The notes under the pieces were generated by a model. It ran no database searches, was not told where the DNA came from, and worked only from the letters and a program-made list of their open reading frames with translations. The translations under genes were made by a program, and so were the position numbers. A stretch of 64,000 nucleotides of DNA from RGIG6178 sp045118975 (lineage in GTDB: Bacteria > Bacillota_I > Bacilli_A > RFN20 > DUOF01). Positions 49,781 through 58,671 of the stretch are shown here, piece after piece (positions within the stretch are counted from its first letter, which is position 1; each line of letters begins with the position of its first letter). The stretch spans positions 1 to 64,000 of the forward strand of contig JBGVCT010000006.1 of NCBI GenBank assembly GCA_045118975.1. The letters are read 5' to 3'.

Positions 49781-50239
49781 TTATGCTTGATTTGATATGC
49801 TTATTTTCTTCTCGTTTTCTAAAACTAATTTAAATAAATCGTGGTTTGCAATTCGAATTCTATAGTTTTTTATTTTTCCGTTTTCTTCATATTTTAATTT
49901 GAATGAAGGACGGTTACCAAATATTAGGAACACCTTATCGTTTTTGATTTCAATAACTTTTTTGATTTGCTTGTAATTTAGATGAATTGGCTTGAAAAAA
50001 GAACGTCTAATTTCTAGATGGTCATGATACAAATAATAATGTACACGATATAATCCAGTTACAAAGGCAACGATAAGGAAAGAATCTATTAGCGATATTA
50101 TTAAAACGTCCTTGAAAAATTTATCTGGTTGATTAGTAAAAACATCAGGACCTAAGTAATAAAATGCAAAGCATAGTGCTGCCAAAATCATAAAAAGCAT
50201 GAATGGTAATGTGTATTTTCTTCTGAATATAAATTTCAT
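49781..50239 (-). CDS. Two-segment membrane protein with possible bacterial PH-like domain
   Basis: A 152-residue protein. Two membrane segments (about residues 10-30 and 45-65) are followed by a soluble beta-rich part with HLEIRRSFFKPIHLNYKQIKK. That layout resembles YcxB-like or bacterial PH-domain membrane proteins; no function is known. A TTG at 50248 is in frame, but AGGAG 9 nt before the ATG at 50239 sets the start. It is divergent from the foldase cluster. Confidence 0.6.
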   Translation of the reverse strand: MKFIFRRKYTLPFMLFMILAALCFAFYYLGPDVFTNQPDKFFKDVLIISLIDSFLIVAFVTGLYRVHYYLYHDHLEIRRSFFKPIHLNYKQIKKVIEIKNDKVFLIFGNRPSFKLKYEENGKIKNYRIRIANHDLFKLVLENEKKISISNQA

Positions 50240-50267
50240 AAACGTCAACTCCTAAAGACACATTTAG

Positions 50268-50294
50268 TCTATAACATTTGTTTTTAAAAGTCAA
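50268..50294 (-). promoter_or_regulatory. Likely promoter of the bPH-like gene
   Basis: On the minus strand TTGACT (plus 50289-50294), a short 15-nt spacer and TATAGA (plus 50268-50273) preceded by TG in the extended -10 position. The short spacer lowers certainty. Confidence 0.5.
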
Positions 50295-50305
50295 CAAATG
50301 GAAAA

Positions 50306-50320
50306 CCTAATGAAATTAGG
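50306..50320. repeat. Inverted repeat between divergent promoters
   Basis: CCTAAT (50306-50311) and ATTAGG (50315-50320) around GAA. It lies between the promoters of the bPH-like gene and the foldase cluster and has no T tract. It could be an operator shared by both. Confidence 0.35.
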
Positions 50321-50329
50321 TCTAAATGA

Positions 50330-50358
50330 TTGCTATCTGGCAAAAATTAATATAAAAT
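50330..50358 (+). promoter_or_regulatory. Possible promoter of the lipoprotein cluster
   Basis: TTGCTA at 50330-50335, a 17-nt spacer and TAAAAT at 50353-50358. Neither box is perfect, but nothing better is seen before the first gene. Confidence 0.4.
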
Positions 50359-50389
50359 GAGTTGTGCGTTAATTTAGGGAGGAATAATA

Positions 50390-53113
50390 GTGAAGAAGAA
50401 GAATTTATCGTTCATGTCATTACTTACTCTTTCTGTTGCATTGTTAGGTGGATGCGGCGGATCAGACAAGAATGTTAGTGATATTGTCTTGAAAGTTGGA
50501 GATAAGGAATATACAGCAGAACAATTATACAATCGACTTTTATCAACAGGCACTGGTGCAAATGAAGCGTTTTCAATGGTTTTAAGACTTGTAGTTGAAT
50601 CAAGTATGGAAACTACTGCAAATATTCAAACTGCTGCTGATATGGCAGAAGAAACTTTTGAAGAAGAAGTTGAAATTTATGCACAAAATAATGGTGTTAG
50701 TGTTAAAGACGCAAGAAAAACTTTATTAGAGGAAAAAGGATATGATTCTGTAGATGAGATGAAAGCAGATATCATTTATCAACAAAAATTAACAAGATTA
50801 AATGAGCAATATTGGGAAACTCACAAAGAAGAGTTCTATGGCGATTATGTTGAAAATAGATTACCATACTTAGTTAGTCATGTTTTAGTTAAGTTAGATG
50901 ACAACACAAACGGCAATAAGATTGCAAACAATGTAAATGTTTCTCAAGCAGAAGCCGAAAAAATCCATGATGTAATTACTAGATTTAAAAATGGTGATGA
51001 ATTTTCATTTATTGCAAACCACTTCTCAGATGACTCAGGTAGTACAGCAAGCGGTGGAGCATATTACATGGATACAACTACTAGCTTTGTAGATGAGTTC
51101 TTGTATGGAACATACATTTTTGATGCTTATACTGAAAAAGGTGTAGATGAGTCAGGAACAGAACCTAGAACTTATTATAAGTGGGGTAGAACTGACAAGT
51201 ATGACAAACTTATTGAAGTTGGATTCATCGAGGATGAAGATGAAAATAATGATAGAATCGCTAAGTACTATGAAAATGGATTGAATGTTGTAACTATGGA
51301 TTTAGTTGAAAAACTAGGTGATGTTGCAAACAAAACTAGTACTGGAGATTTCCACTATATTGGTTATGTAGGAAGCGAAGACTATGTTTCTAGTAGTGGT
51401 GTTACTGAATATGATAGTAATTTGAATAACCTAAATTCAAACTACAATGCATATGCAAGATCAATCATCTTCAACAGAGCATTCAACAAACCAGGATTAT
51501 CAGTAATTGGTGGATATGAAACTAAAGAAGAGGCAGAGGCTGATGGCGTTAAGAATTGTGTTGAAATCAGAACATATACTGATGAGACTCACTTTACATC
51601 AAACTGGGTACTAGCTGATGAAAATGGAAATCCAATCTTCTTTGTTGCTGCAAAGGGTAGTAGTAATGATGTTTGGTTACATTTTTTGACAATCAATAAA
51701 TCTTCATTAGATAATTTAGCTGATGCTAAAAAATATTTCTCAATTGTTCCAGATGCAGAAGATGGATATGTATCTTATGCTGAAGATCCTGCGTTCAATA
51801 TAGACGCAACTAATGCTTCAAAGAAAAAGCTTGTTTCTGAAATAGAAGGATACATTAAGAGTTATATTACTGCAGGACATGGTTCTACAGTTGGAGAAGA
51901 AAGTTTATTAAGCTATAAAATGCTAGAAGATTATATGGCTAGCAAAAATATTACATGGAGTAATGATAAATTAAAGGATGCTATAGGTACATATATATCT
52001 AGAAGAAGAAAACTATTAAATCAAAAACACGATAATAAATTATTAGAGTCATTTGATAAGCATGCAGACAAATTAACTACTGCAGAGAGTGAATTAGTTA
52101 AGATGGGTATTAAGCCATATGAGTGTGCTGTTGTGCTTCCTTCAGAAGCATATGCTCCAATAAACAACTCTACATCTACTGGTAACTTATGTAGATATGT
52201 TTACGGTAAAGGATATCAAGTTAAATTATCTTACTATTATCATACTGATTTGGTATCTTCAGGAACTTCTTACACAAAGATTACAACATCTACTGATATT
52301 GTTAAATTTAACAAAGATGATTCTATACCAGGCGGATTTACTCAATGGGCATATGTGGGTAAGGGAAATGTTACATTACCAACAAGTGCAGATATGACAG
52401 TTAAGACAGGTTATAAATTTGAAGGATGGTATACAACTAAAGACTTCCAAGATGGTACACGTGTATATGAGGCTGAATTGGCAGAAACTAGTATTAAAAA
52501 CCATACATTATTTTACGCTAAGATTGTTCCAGAAGAAGGAACATATCAAATCAATTATACTTACAAGTATAAGGGAACTGATATAGCGGCTGATGCGGCA
52601 CTTGTAACTAAACGAGATAAAACTCAAGCTGAATATAGTGCAACTGGTGGAGCTTCAAATACACATACATTAAATATAAATAACTTTGAATCACAAGCGT
52701 TCACTTTTGCTGGATTTGATGTAAATGGTGCGGCTGAAGATACATACACATTCACTTTAGATGGAACAGATGTTTCTGCTGGTATATCAGTAACAGTTTA
52801 TGTTGAACCAATCGCTACAACATTTAATTATGTTTTAGTAGATGAAGAAGGAGACGAATTTGGAACTGAAGTTGTTAACGTTACAAATGCACCTAAAGGA
52901 CAAACTTATAATCCTGAAACAGTTGCAGAAAATGTTGTTACTATAAATAAAGAATTATTAACAATGGTTGATACTAACTATGAAGTTAAAGGATTTAAAT
53001 ACGCAAGAAATGATCAAGAAGAAGCTGCAGATAGCTTTACACTAGAACAACAAGATTGTGGAAAAACAATAATTGTATATGTTGTAGTTGGAAGCGCTAC
53101 TGCTAGCGAGTAA
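50390..53113 (+). CDS. Parvulin-like foldase lipoprotein with C-terminal repeats
   Basis: A 907-residue PrsA-like lipoprotein. The signal peptide ends at lipobox LLGGC (Cys22), followed by a SurA/PrsA N-terminal helical region. A PpiC-type prolyl isomerase domain at about residues 165-235 contains SHVLVKL and a SGGAYYM loop. From about residue 620 come beta-rich repeats, one of InlB B-repeat type (GYKFEGWYTTKDF). These suggest contact with cell wall or surface proteins. The start is a GTG at 50390 with GGGAGG 6 nt upstream. It is the first of four related lipoprotein genes and is paralogous to 54495-56210, which lacks the repeats. Confidence 0.82.
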   Translation: MKKKNLSFMSLLTLSVALLGGCGGSDKNVSDIVLKVGDKEYTAEQLYNRLLSTGTGANEAFSMVLRLVVESSMETTANIQTAADMAEETFEEEVEIYAQNNGVSVKDARKTLLEEKGYDSVDEMKADIIYQQKLTRLNEQYWETHKEEFYGDYVENRLPYLVSHVLVKLDDNTNGNKIANNVNVSQAEAEKIHDVITRFKNGDEFSFIANHFSDDSGSTASGGAYYMDTTTSFVDEFLYGTYIFDAYTEKGVDESGTEPRTYYKWGRTDKYDKLIEVGFIEDEDENNDRIAKYYENGLNVVTMDLVEKLGDVANKTSTGDFHYIGYVGSEDYVSSSGVTEYDSNLNNLNSNYNAYARSIIFNRAFNKPGLSVIGGYETKEEAEADGVKNCVEIRTYTDETHFTSNWVLADENGNPIFFVAAKGSSNDVWLHFLTINKSSLDNLADAKKYFSIVPDAEDGYVSYAEDPAFNIDATNASKKKLVSEIEGYIKSYITAGHGSTVGEESLLSYKMLEDYMASKNITWSNDKLKDAIGTYISRRRKLLNQKHDNKLLESFDKHADKLTTAESELVKMGIKPYECAVVLPSEAYAPINNSTSTGNLCRYVYGKGYQVKLSYYYHTDLVSSGTSYTKITTSTDIVKFNKDDSIPGGFTQWAYVGKGNVTLPTSADMTVKTGYKFEGWYTTKDFQDGTRVYEAELAETSIKNHTLFYAKIVPEEGTYQINYTYKYKGTDIAADAALVTKRDKTQAEYSATGGASNTHTLNINNFESQAFTFAGFDVNGAAEDTYTFTLDGTDVSAGISVTVYVEPIATTFNYVLVDEEGDEFGTEVVNVTNAPKGQTYNPETVAENVVTINKELLTMVDTNYEVKGFKYARNDQEEAADSFTLEQQDCGKTIIVYVVVGSATASE

Positions 53114-53131
53114 GAAAGGAGTTAAAAAAAG

Positions 53132-54454
53132 ATGAAGAAAAATGGATTAAAAGTTTTATCACTATCATTACTACTTTCTACTTTAGCAATAGCAGGTTGT
53201 TCATGTTCTAATGACAAACCAAATGTCGCTGAAATTGAAGATGGAGATTTCTTATCTGGATTAACAGATGATGCTAGTGACTATTCACTACTTGATATTT
53301 ATAACGCAATTATTGCAAATGACGCCGCTAATTCTGCAGCTGCTGAAGAATTAGTTAATATAGTAGCTACAACAGTATTAGATGTAGAAAATCCAAAAAG
53401 CGTATGGAAAGAAAAATATGATGCTATAGTTGCTAAAAAATTAGAAGAATTAAAAGAGTCTGCTGATTATAAAGTTAATGGCGAATTTAATGAAGATTAT
53501 TTTGTGATAGCATTACAAGCAGAAGGTTATAATGTAACAAAGACTGATTATTCTGACCTTATTAATAAAAAGTTTAGAGTTGAAGCTTTATCAAAATTAT
53601 TAAAACAAAAATATATTAAAGAAGAAACATTAAAAGATTCTAAGACAACAATCACAAACAAAAAGATTAGAGATGTAGAGTATATAAGTGTTAGCTCTTC
53701 TTTAGAATCTACATATAAGGATTACACTATCACTAACAATAGTGGTGAAGAAGAAGATGTTGATGTAAATATTAGAAACATCATGCGTGAAATTAGAGAT
53801 GAAATTGCTGCAGCAGCTGAAAGTGATCCTGTAGGAACTATTGATTTTGCTACTTTTGAAGCAAGAATCAAAACTGAATTAGAAGGCGCAGTAAATGGTG
53901 AATTCGCTAAGATTAATACAGCAAAAGATTATAGCCAAGAATTAGCTGCTAAGTACACTAATAACTATACTAGAAGCGCAGAGGAAGGGTTGGCAGAAAG
54001 ACTAGATGAGGTAGCAAAATTAAGCTTTACTGATGCTAAACTAATTAGTTCTGATAGCGCTAATAATGTAATTATTAGTGAAGCAATTACAAGCAAATTA
54101 TTAAGCTTGGCTAATCCAGAAAATGAAGAAAAGAGAGCTATTCAAATTGGTGATTGGTACTATTTAGTAAGTGCTAATGCCGGTGCTACAGTTGATGCAA
54201 ATGATATTTTATTAACAGAAACTGGAGATAGTAGTTCATATACATATAGTATTGTTAGATTTAAAGTTATTAATGCAGATAACTATGGTAAGAATGTTGA
54301 AGATAGAGTGCTTGAATTATTAGCTGAAAGTTCATCACTAGCAAGTCGTGCTGTATCTCACTACTTAGAACAATATGTAAATACAATTACTATTTATGAT
54401 GATTCAGTTAAGGAATATTTGAAGAATCTATATCCTGAGGTATTTACTGAGTAA
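53132..54454 (+). CDS. Companion lipoprotein of the foldase cluster
   Basis: A 440-residue lipoprotein with lipobox AIAGC (Cys23) and two further cysteines nearby. The mature part is acidic, helical and SurA-like but without a clear PpiC domain. It resembles the gene at 56210, sharing for instance the DYKV(N/D)GEFNE segment near residue 110. It may be a non-catalytic chaperone partner of the preceding foldase, 18 nt upstream. AAAGGAG precedes the ATG. Confidence 0.75.
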   Translation: MKKNGLKVLSLSLLLSTLAIAGCSCSNDKPNVAEIEDGDFLSGLTDDASDYSLLDIYNAIIANDAANSAAAEELVNIVATTVLDVENPKSVWKEKYDAIVAKKLEELKESADYKVNGEFNEDYFVIALQAEGYNVTKTDYSDLINKKFRVEALSKLLKQKYIKEETLKDSKTTITNKKIRDVEYISVSSSLESTYKDYTITNNSGEEEDVDVNIRNIMREIRDEIAAAAESDPVGTIDFATFEARIKTELEGAVNGEFAKINTAKDYSQELAAKYTNNYTRSAEEGLAERLDEVAKLSFTDAKLISSDSANNVIISEAITSKLLSLANPENEEKRAIQIGDWYYLVSANAGATVDANDILLTETGDSSSYTYSIVRFKVINADNYGKNVEDRVLELLAESSSLASRAVSHYLEQYVNTITIYDDSVKEYLKNLYPEVFTE

Positions 54455-54494
54455 TTTTATATAAAAAGTAAAAGGAAAATAAGGAGGGAAAAGG

Positions 54495-56210
54495 ATGCAA
54501 AAAAAGAAATTTATGCCATTAACAGCATTGTTGTTATCTAGTTTGTGTTTTGGGGCTTGCTCTTGTGGTAAACCTGATGATACGAATGTAATTGCGATTG
54601 TTAATGGAAAAGAAATAACAGCAGAACATATATATAATTCTTCTTTATATGATCCTATTGTTGCAGGGCATATTTATCGCCAATTAGAGAAGGCGTTGAT
54701 AGAGAGTTCTATTCCAGCAACAGACTCAATGAAAGCAGTTGTGGAAAACGAAATTACTGCTTTTGTTAATAAGGTTAAAAATGATGCTGCATTAAATGGA
54801 ACTGATTATGAAGAAGATCTAAATAAAGCCTTAAAAGAAGAAGGTGTTGAAAGTTTAGAAGAGTTAAAAGCTCAAAAACTTTTCGAAAAACAAAAAGAGG
54901 CTGCAAAAACTTTGTTTTTAGCAGCTAAGGAAGAAACATATATTACTGAATTTGTAAGAAATAATCATTTGTATCATGTAGGGGATATCACTTTAAATGT
55001 TAGTGGTAGTTCTACTACAGATACAGATTTATATTCACTTACAATTTCAAGTGCCGAAGCAGAAAAAATACACGATGCTATTTTAGAGCTTGTTGAAGGT
55101 GAGCAATATTACAATGTTGCTATGGCTCATTCAAGTGGAGACAGCAAGTCTAAAGGTGGAGAAGTAGGAATCGTTACACTTAATGATAACGATATTTCTA
55201 AAGAACAACGTTATGCTTTAATTGGATATAGTAGCGTTGTTGAAGGAAAATATGGTGATTTGAAAACAGATTTAGGATTCAAAACAACACCTTATACTCC
55301 AACATTAGAATCGTTTTATACTGCCGGATTAGAAACAATACCTCTATCTTATATAGTAGGATTAGAAGGAAATTATGATAAGACAGATTGCTATAGCGAT
55401 GATGAAGATACTGTTTATACCAATTCAAAAGTATACTATCGTAATATCTTGTTCAATGCTTTATTAAATTCAAGAACACCAAGATATATAACTCTTACAG
55501 CAGAGGAAGTTGCTACTTATAATGCACAAGATAGAGTTATCAGCGCTTCTGAATTAGGAGTTACAGTTTTAGTTCCAAATGAGAAACTTGGTGGATATGT
55601 TGCTCCAGAAGCAGGAAATGAACAATACGTATTAGTTAATGAGGATAATAATCCATATGTTGTTTATAAAGATGACAAAGGGCTTCACATTATGACTATA
55701 CATATGACACCATTTACAACAGATTATGAAAGATATTTCAGCACTGATGTAGATAGTGAAGATGGTGTATATATTTATGCAGAATATGGTGATGATGCAG
55801 AAGCAAGATTAGAGGAAATAAAGTCTTTTGGAGAACGTTATATTACTAAAGATTATGGTGATAATACTGGAAATTCTAATTTGATTGATTATGAAATGTT
55901 TAAATATTATCTTGCTCAATCTTCTAAAAATGGAAACTTTAAGATTGTTGATAAAGATGTAGAAAAAATGATTAATCAATATATGACTGCAGCAATTACA
56001 TATTCAGATATCCAAAGAGAAATTGCTTTTGATGAGGATTATGATTTTTACACTAATAATATTTTGTGGAATGTAAAAACATTATATGCAAAAGAAATAC
56101 CACTACTTTCTTGCTTACAAGAAGATAGTAAAGGAAATAATAAATGTACATATAAGTATGGACAAGGATTCTCTTACTATACAACAGATGCAGAAGGAGG
56201 TAGCAACTAA
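54495..56210 (+). CDS. Second parvulin-like foldase lipoprotein
   Basis: A 571-residue lipoprotein with lipobox CFGAC (Cys22). It is paralogous to 50390-53113: both have a (V/I)xGKE(Y/I)TAE start, a run SQAEAEKIHD / SSAEAEKIHD before the isomerase core, and a matching NLCRYVYGKGY / NKCTYKYGQGF end. The PpiC domain is degenerate: SHVLV is replaced by YHVGDITLNV, though a GGEVGIV loop remains. Activity as an isomerase is doubtful. The stop overlaps the next start by one base. Confidence 0.78.
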   Translation: MQKKKFMPLTALLLSSLCFGACSCGKPDDTNVIAIVNGKEITAEHIYNSSLYDPIVAGHIYRQLEKALIESSIPATDSMKAVVENEITAFVNKVKNDAALNGTDYEEDLNKALKEEGVESLEELKAQKLFEKQKEAAKTLFLAAKEETYITEFVRNNHLYHVGDITLNVSGSSTTDTDLYSLTISSAEAEKIHDAILELVEGEQYYNVAMAHSSGDSKSKGGEVGIVTLNDNDISKEQRYALIGYSSVVEGKYGDLKTDLGFKTTPYTPTLESFYTAGLETIPLSYIVGLEGNYDKTDCYSDDEDTVYTNSKVYYRNILFNALLNSRTPRYITLTAEEVATYNAQDRVISASELGVTVLVPNEKLGGYVAPEAGNEQYVLVNEDNNPYVVYKDDKGLHIMTIHMTPFTTDYERYFSTDVDSEDGVYIYAEYGDDAEARLEEIKSFGERYITKDYGDNTGNSNLIDYEMFKYYLAQSSKNGNFKIVDKDVEKMINQYMTAAITYSDIQREIAFDEDYDFYTNNILWNVKTLYAKEIPLLSCLQEDSKGNNKCTYKYGQGFSYYTTDAEGGSN

Positions 56211-57511
56211 TGAAAAAAGGATTGAAAATATTATCTGCAGCATTACTTGCTTTTACTATTGCTGGTTGTAGTTGTAGTAAAGAAACATCTGTTAATTTGA
56301 CTGAGAAGTCTGACATTATAACTGGTGATAAACTTAATGGTGCTTTCACAACTCAAGATGTATTAGACTATATAACTACTAAAAGTACTGATAAGTACAA
56401 TAAAGTGTTTTTAACAGAACTAGCTAAAGTTATATTGAAGGAAAAAAGTGGATACAAAGGTGATGAATTAATAACAACATACAACTATAAGTTGAAAAAA
56501 TTATTTGAAGATAACTATTTAAATAATGATGACTACAAAGTTGATGGAGAATTTAATGAAGAACTTTTGGTTGCTAAGTTAAGAAATGATATGGCTCAAA
56601 TTGGAGAACCAATAACAAATGGTGAAGGGCCTACATATGAACTTGGGCTAAAATATGATTACTCTAAATATATAAATAATGTATTAGATTATGATATTTA
56701 TATGGAATTATTAAAAGAGGATTATATAACTAATGTAAAGAAGACAATTCTAAATAATAGCGAGTCAAGAATTGTTACAGTTTATACAACTGATAATATT
56801 GAGGATATGGAAGAGTTAGTTGCTGATATATTCTCTGGTAAATATGATAGTTGGGAAGATCTAGAAGAAACTAAAAAAGAAGAGGCTAGAAAAGAAATTG
56901 GTAGACAATTCTGTGATAACCTTGGATTGCCAAATGATTATCATGTTGATGAAGAAGGAAAAAGAATAGAGAATTGTACACCTACTAAGAGTAGTTATGA
57001 TTCTGCTTTATCTAAGTTCACTACATGTGCAAATAACAGAAAATGTAGTTTAGATGATGGCTTTAAACATCAAATTGACTTGATTGATGAAACAGTTTAT
57101 TTGAAAGAGCAAATTATTAATAAAGATACTACAGATGCTCTTTATGCGAATTTACTTTCTCAAATTCGTAGAGATGATGTAGAGGATTTACTAATTAGTG
57201 ATGAAAAAATGGAAGAACTATTTGGGGCAAATTATGGTGAGCATGGAAAATTCTTGCTTAGTCCAACAGCAGATCCTAACATCTTCAATGAGAAAAATGT
57301 TATTTTATCTTCTGGTCCTGATTCAACTTGCTACCTAGTTTTAGTTAAAGTAGTTGATACAGAAACAAAGGACATAGAAGACTTACAAAAAGTTTTAGAA
57401 TTATTATATTCAAAAGCTACAGATGCAAGTATTTTACTTCATTATGCTTCAATGGTAGACGTTGAAATTATAGAAAAAACTTTACATGAAGCATACAAAG
57501 AAATTTTATAA
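56210..57511 (+). CDS. Second companion lipoprotein
   Basis: A 433-residue lipoprotein with lipobox TIAGC (Cys20). It is paralogous to 53132-54454. It also has internal cysteines (for instance CANNRKC) that could form disulfides outside the cell. It overlaps the preceding foldase by one base (TAATG), so each foldase-companion pair is kept together. GGAGG lies 7 nt upstream of the ATG. Confidence 0.75.
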   Translation: MKKGLKILSAALLAFTIAGCSCSKETSVNLTEKSDIITGDKLNGAFTTQDVLDYITTKSTDKYNKVFLTELAKVILKEKSGYKGDELITTYNYKLKKLFEDNYLNNDDYKVDGEFNEELLVAKLRNDMAQIGEPITNGEGPTYELGLKYDYSKYINNVLDYDIYMELLKEDYITNVKKTILNNSESRIVTVYTTDNIEDMEELVADIFSGKYDSWEDLEETKKEEARKEIGRQFCDNLGLPNDYHVDEEGKRIENCTPTKSSYDSALSKFTTCANNRKCSLDDGFKHQIDLIDETVYLKEQIINKDTTDALYANLLSQIRRDDVEDLLISDEKMEELFGANYGEHGKFLLSPTADPNIFNEKNVILSSGPDSTCYLVLVKVVDTETKDIEDLQKVLELLYSKATDASILLHYASMVDVEIIEKTLHEAYKEIL

Positions 57512-57520
57512 TTTAAATTA

Positions 57521-57544
57521 AGCGGGCTTGGCTCGCTTTTTTTT
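57521..57544 (+). terminator. Terminator of the lipoprotein cluster
   Basis: AGCGGGC (57521-57527), loop TTG, GCTCGCT (57531-57537, one G-U), then T to 57544. Confidence 0.88.
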
Positions 57545-57577
57545 ATTAAAAATTTTTTTCTTTGTATAAAATAAGTG

Positions 57578-57606
57578 TTGACTAATGATAAAGAAATGTA
57601 TATTAT
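57578..57606 (+). promoter_or_regulatory. Promoter of the str operon
   Basis: TTGACT at 57578-57583, 17 nt, TATTAT at 57601-57606. It drives rpsL-rpsG-fusA and possibly tuf. Confidence 0.8.
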
Positions 57607-57622
57607 TATAGGCGTTGTGATT

Positions 57623-57680
57623 AGCCAACTATTTGGCTTTTTAAAACAATCAATGTTGACACACCCGGAATTGTGTGTTA
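57623..57680 (+). promoter_or_regulatory. rpsL leader with terminator-like hairpin
   Basis: AGCCAA (57623-57628), loop CTAT, TTGGCT (57633-57638), then five T residues (57638-57642) form a short intrinsic terminator only 32 nt into the transcript. A second hairpin, TGACACAC (57657-57664) with GTGTGTTA (57673-57680, one G-U), follows and ends 3 nt before the ribosome binding site (AAGGAG). The pair suggests feedback control of rpsL by early termination or by blocking initiation. Confidence 0.55.
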
Positions 57681-57698
57681 GAAAGGAGAAATTGAAAC

Positions 57699-58118
57699 AT
57701 GCCTACAAAGAACCAATTAGTTCGTAAAAGTAGAGTAAGACTTGTAGAAAAGTCTAAGGCTCCTGCTCTTAGAAGAGGAAGAAATTCTTTATTAAAGAAA
57801 ACAACTGAGACTAAGAGTCCACAAAAAAGAGGAGTTTGTACTCGTGTTGGTACAATGACACCTAAGAAGCCTAACTCAGCTTTAAGAAAATATGCTCGTG
57901 TTAGATTGAGTAATGGTATGGAAGTTAATGCTTACATTGGTGGTGAAGGACACAACCTTCAAGAGCACAGTGTTGTATTAATTCGTGGTGGCCGTGTTAA
58001 GGATTTACCAGGTATTCGTTATCACATCGTTAGAGGTACATTAGACTGTGCTGGTGTTAATAACAGAAAACAAGGAAGATCTTTATATGGTACTAAGAGA
58101 CCTAAGGAAAGTAAGTAA
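57699..58118 (+). CDS. rpsL: 30S ribosomal protein S12
   Basis: A 139-residue uS12 at the decoding centre. RGVCTRVGTMTPKKPNSALRK is intact, with the wild-type lysine in KPNSAL, and the GHNLQEHSVVLIRGGRVKDLPG loop has the wild-type residues at the usual streptomycin-resistance positions. First gene of the str operon. Confidence 0.98.
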   Translation: MPTKNQLVRKSRVRLVEKSKAPALRRGRNSLLKKTTETKSPQKRGVCTRVGTMTPKKPNSALRKYARVRLSNGMEVNAYIGGEGHNLQEHSVVLIRGGRVKDLPGIRYHIVRGTLDCAGVNNRKQGRSLYGTKRPKESK

Positions 58119-58158
58119 TTCAAAATAATTTAAATATTAGTTGAAGGGAGGGAAATAT

Positions 58159-58629
58159 ATGCCACGTAAGGGATATATAGCAAAAAGAGATGTATTAGCA
58201 GATCCAATTTACAATAGTAAATTAGTTACTCGTTTAATCAATAAAATCATGTTAGATGGAAAAAGAGGAAAGGCTCAATCTATTTTATATGGTGCATTTG
58301 AAATTGTTGAAGCTAAGACAGGAAAACCTGCTATGGAAGTTTTAGATCAAGCTATGGAAAACATTATGCCTATTCTTGAACTTAAAGTTAGACGTGTTGG
58401 TGGTGCTAACTATCAAGTACCAGTAGAGACTAGCGAAGAAAGAAAGAGAACATTAGGAATTAGATGGTTAATTAACTATGCTAGATTAAGAAACGAAAAG
58501 AGTATGGAAGAAAAATTAGCTGCTGAAATTATCGATGCTAGCAATGGTACAGGTGCTGCAGTTAAGAAACGTGATGATACTCACAGAATGGCTGAAGCTA
58601 ACAAGGCATTCGCTCACTATAGTTGGTAA
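58159..58629 (+). CDS. rpsG: 30S ribosomal protein S7
   Basis: A 156-residue uS7, organiser of the 30S head. It starts MPRKGYIAKRDVLADPIYNS and has KVRRVGGANYQVPVE. A TTG at 58141 is in frame but lies before the ribosome binding site (AAGGGAGGG), so the ATG at 58159 is used. 42 nt before fusA. Confidence 0.98.
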   Translation: MPRKGYIAKRDVLADPIYNSKLVTRLINKIMLDGKRGKAQSILYGAFEIVEAKTGKPAMEVLDQAMENIMPILELKVRRVGGANYQVPVETSEERKRTLGIRWLINYARLRNEKSMEEKLAAEIIDASNGTGAAVKKRDDTHRMAEANKAFAHYSW

Positions 58630-58671
58630 TTTAATTACAAAATTTATTAAAAATATAAAAGGAGAAAAAAT

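Noticed and set aside
52197..52397. Plus-strand frame within the first foldase gene
   Set aside because: It is an out-of-frame shadow of a well-supported lipoprotein gene.
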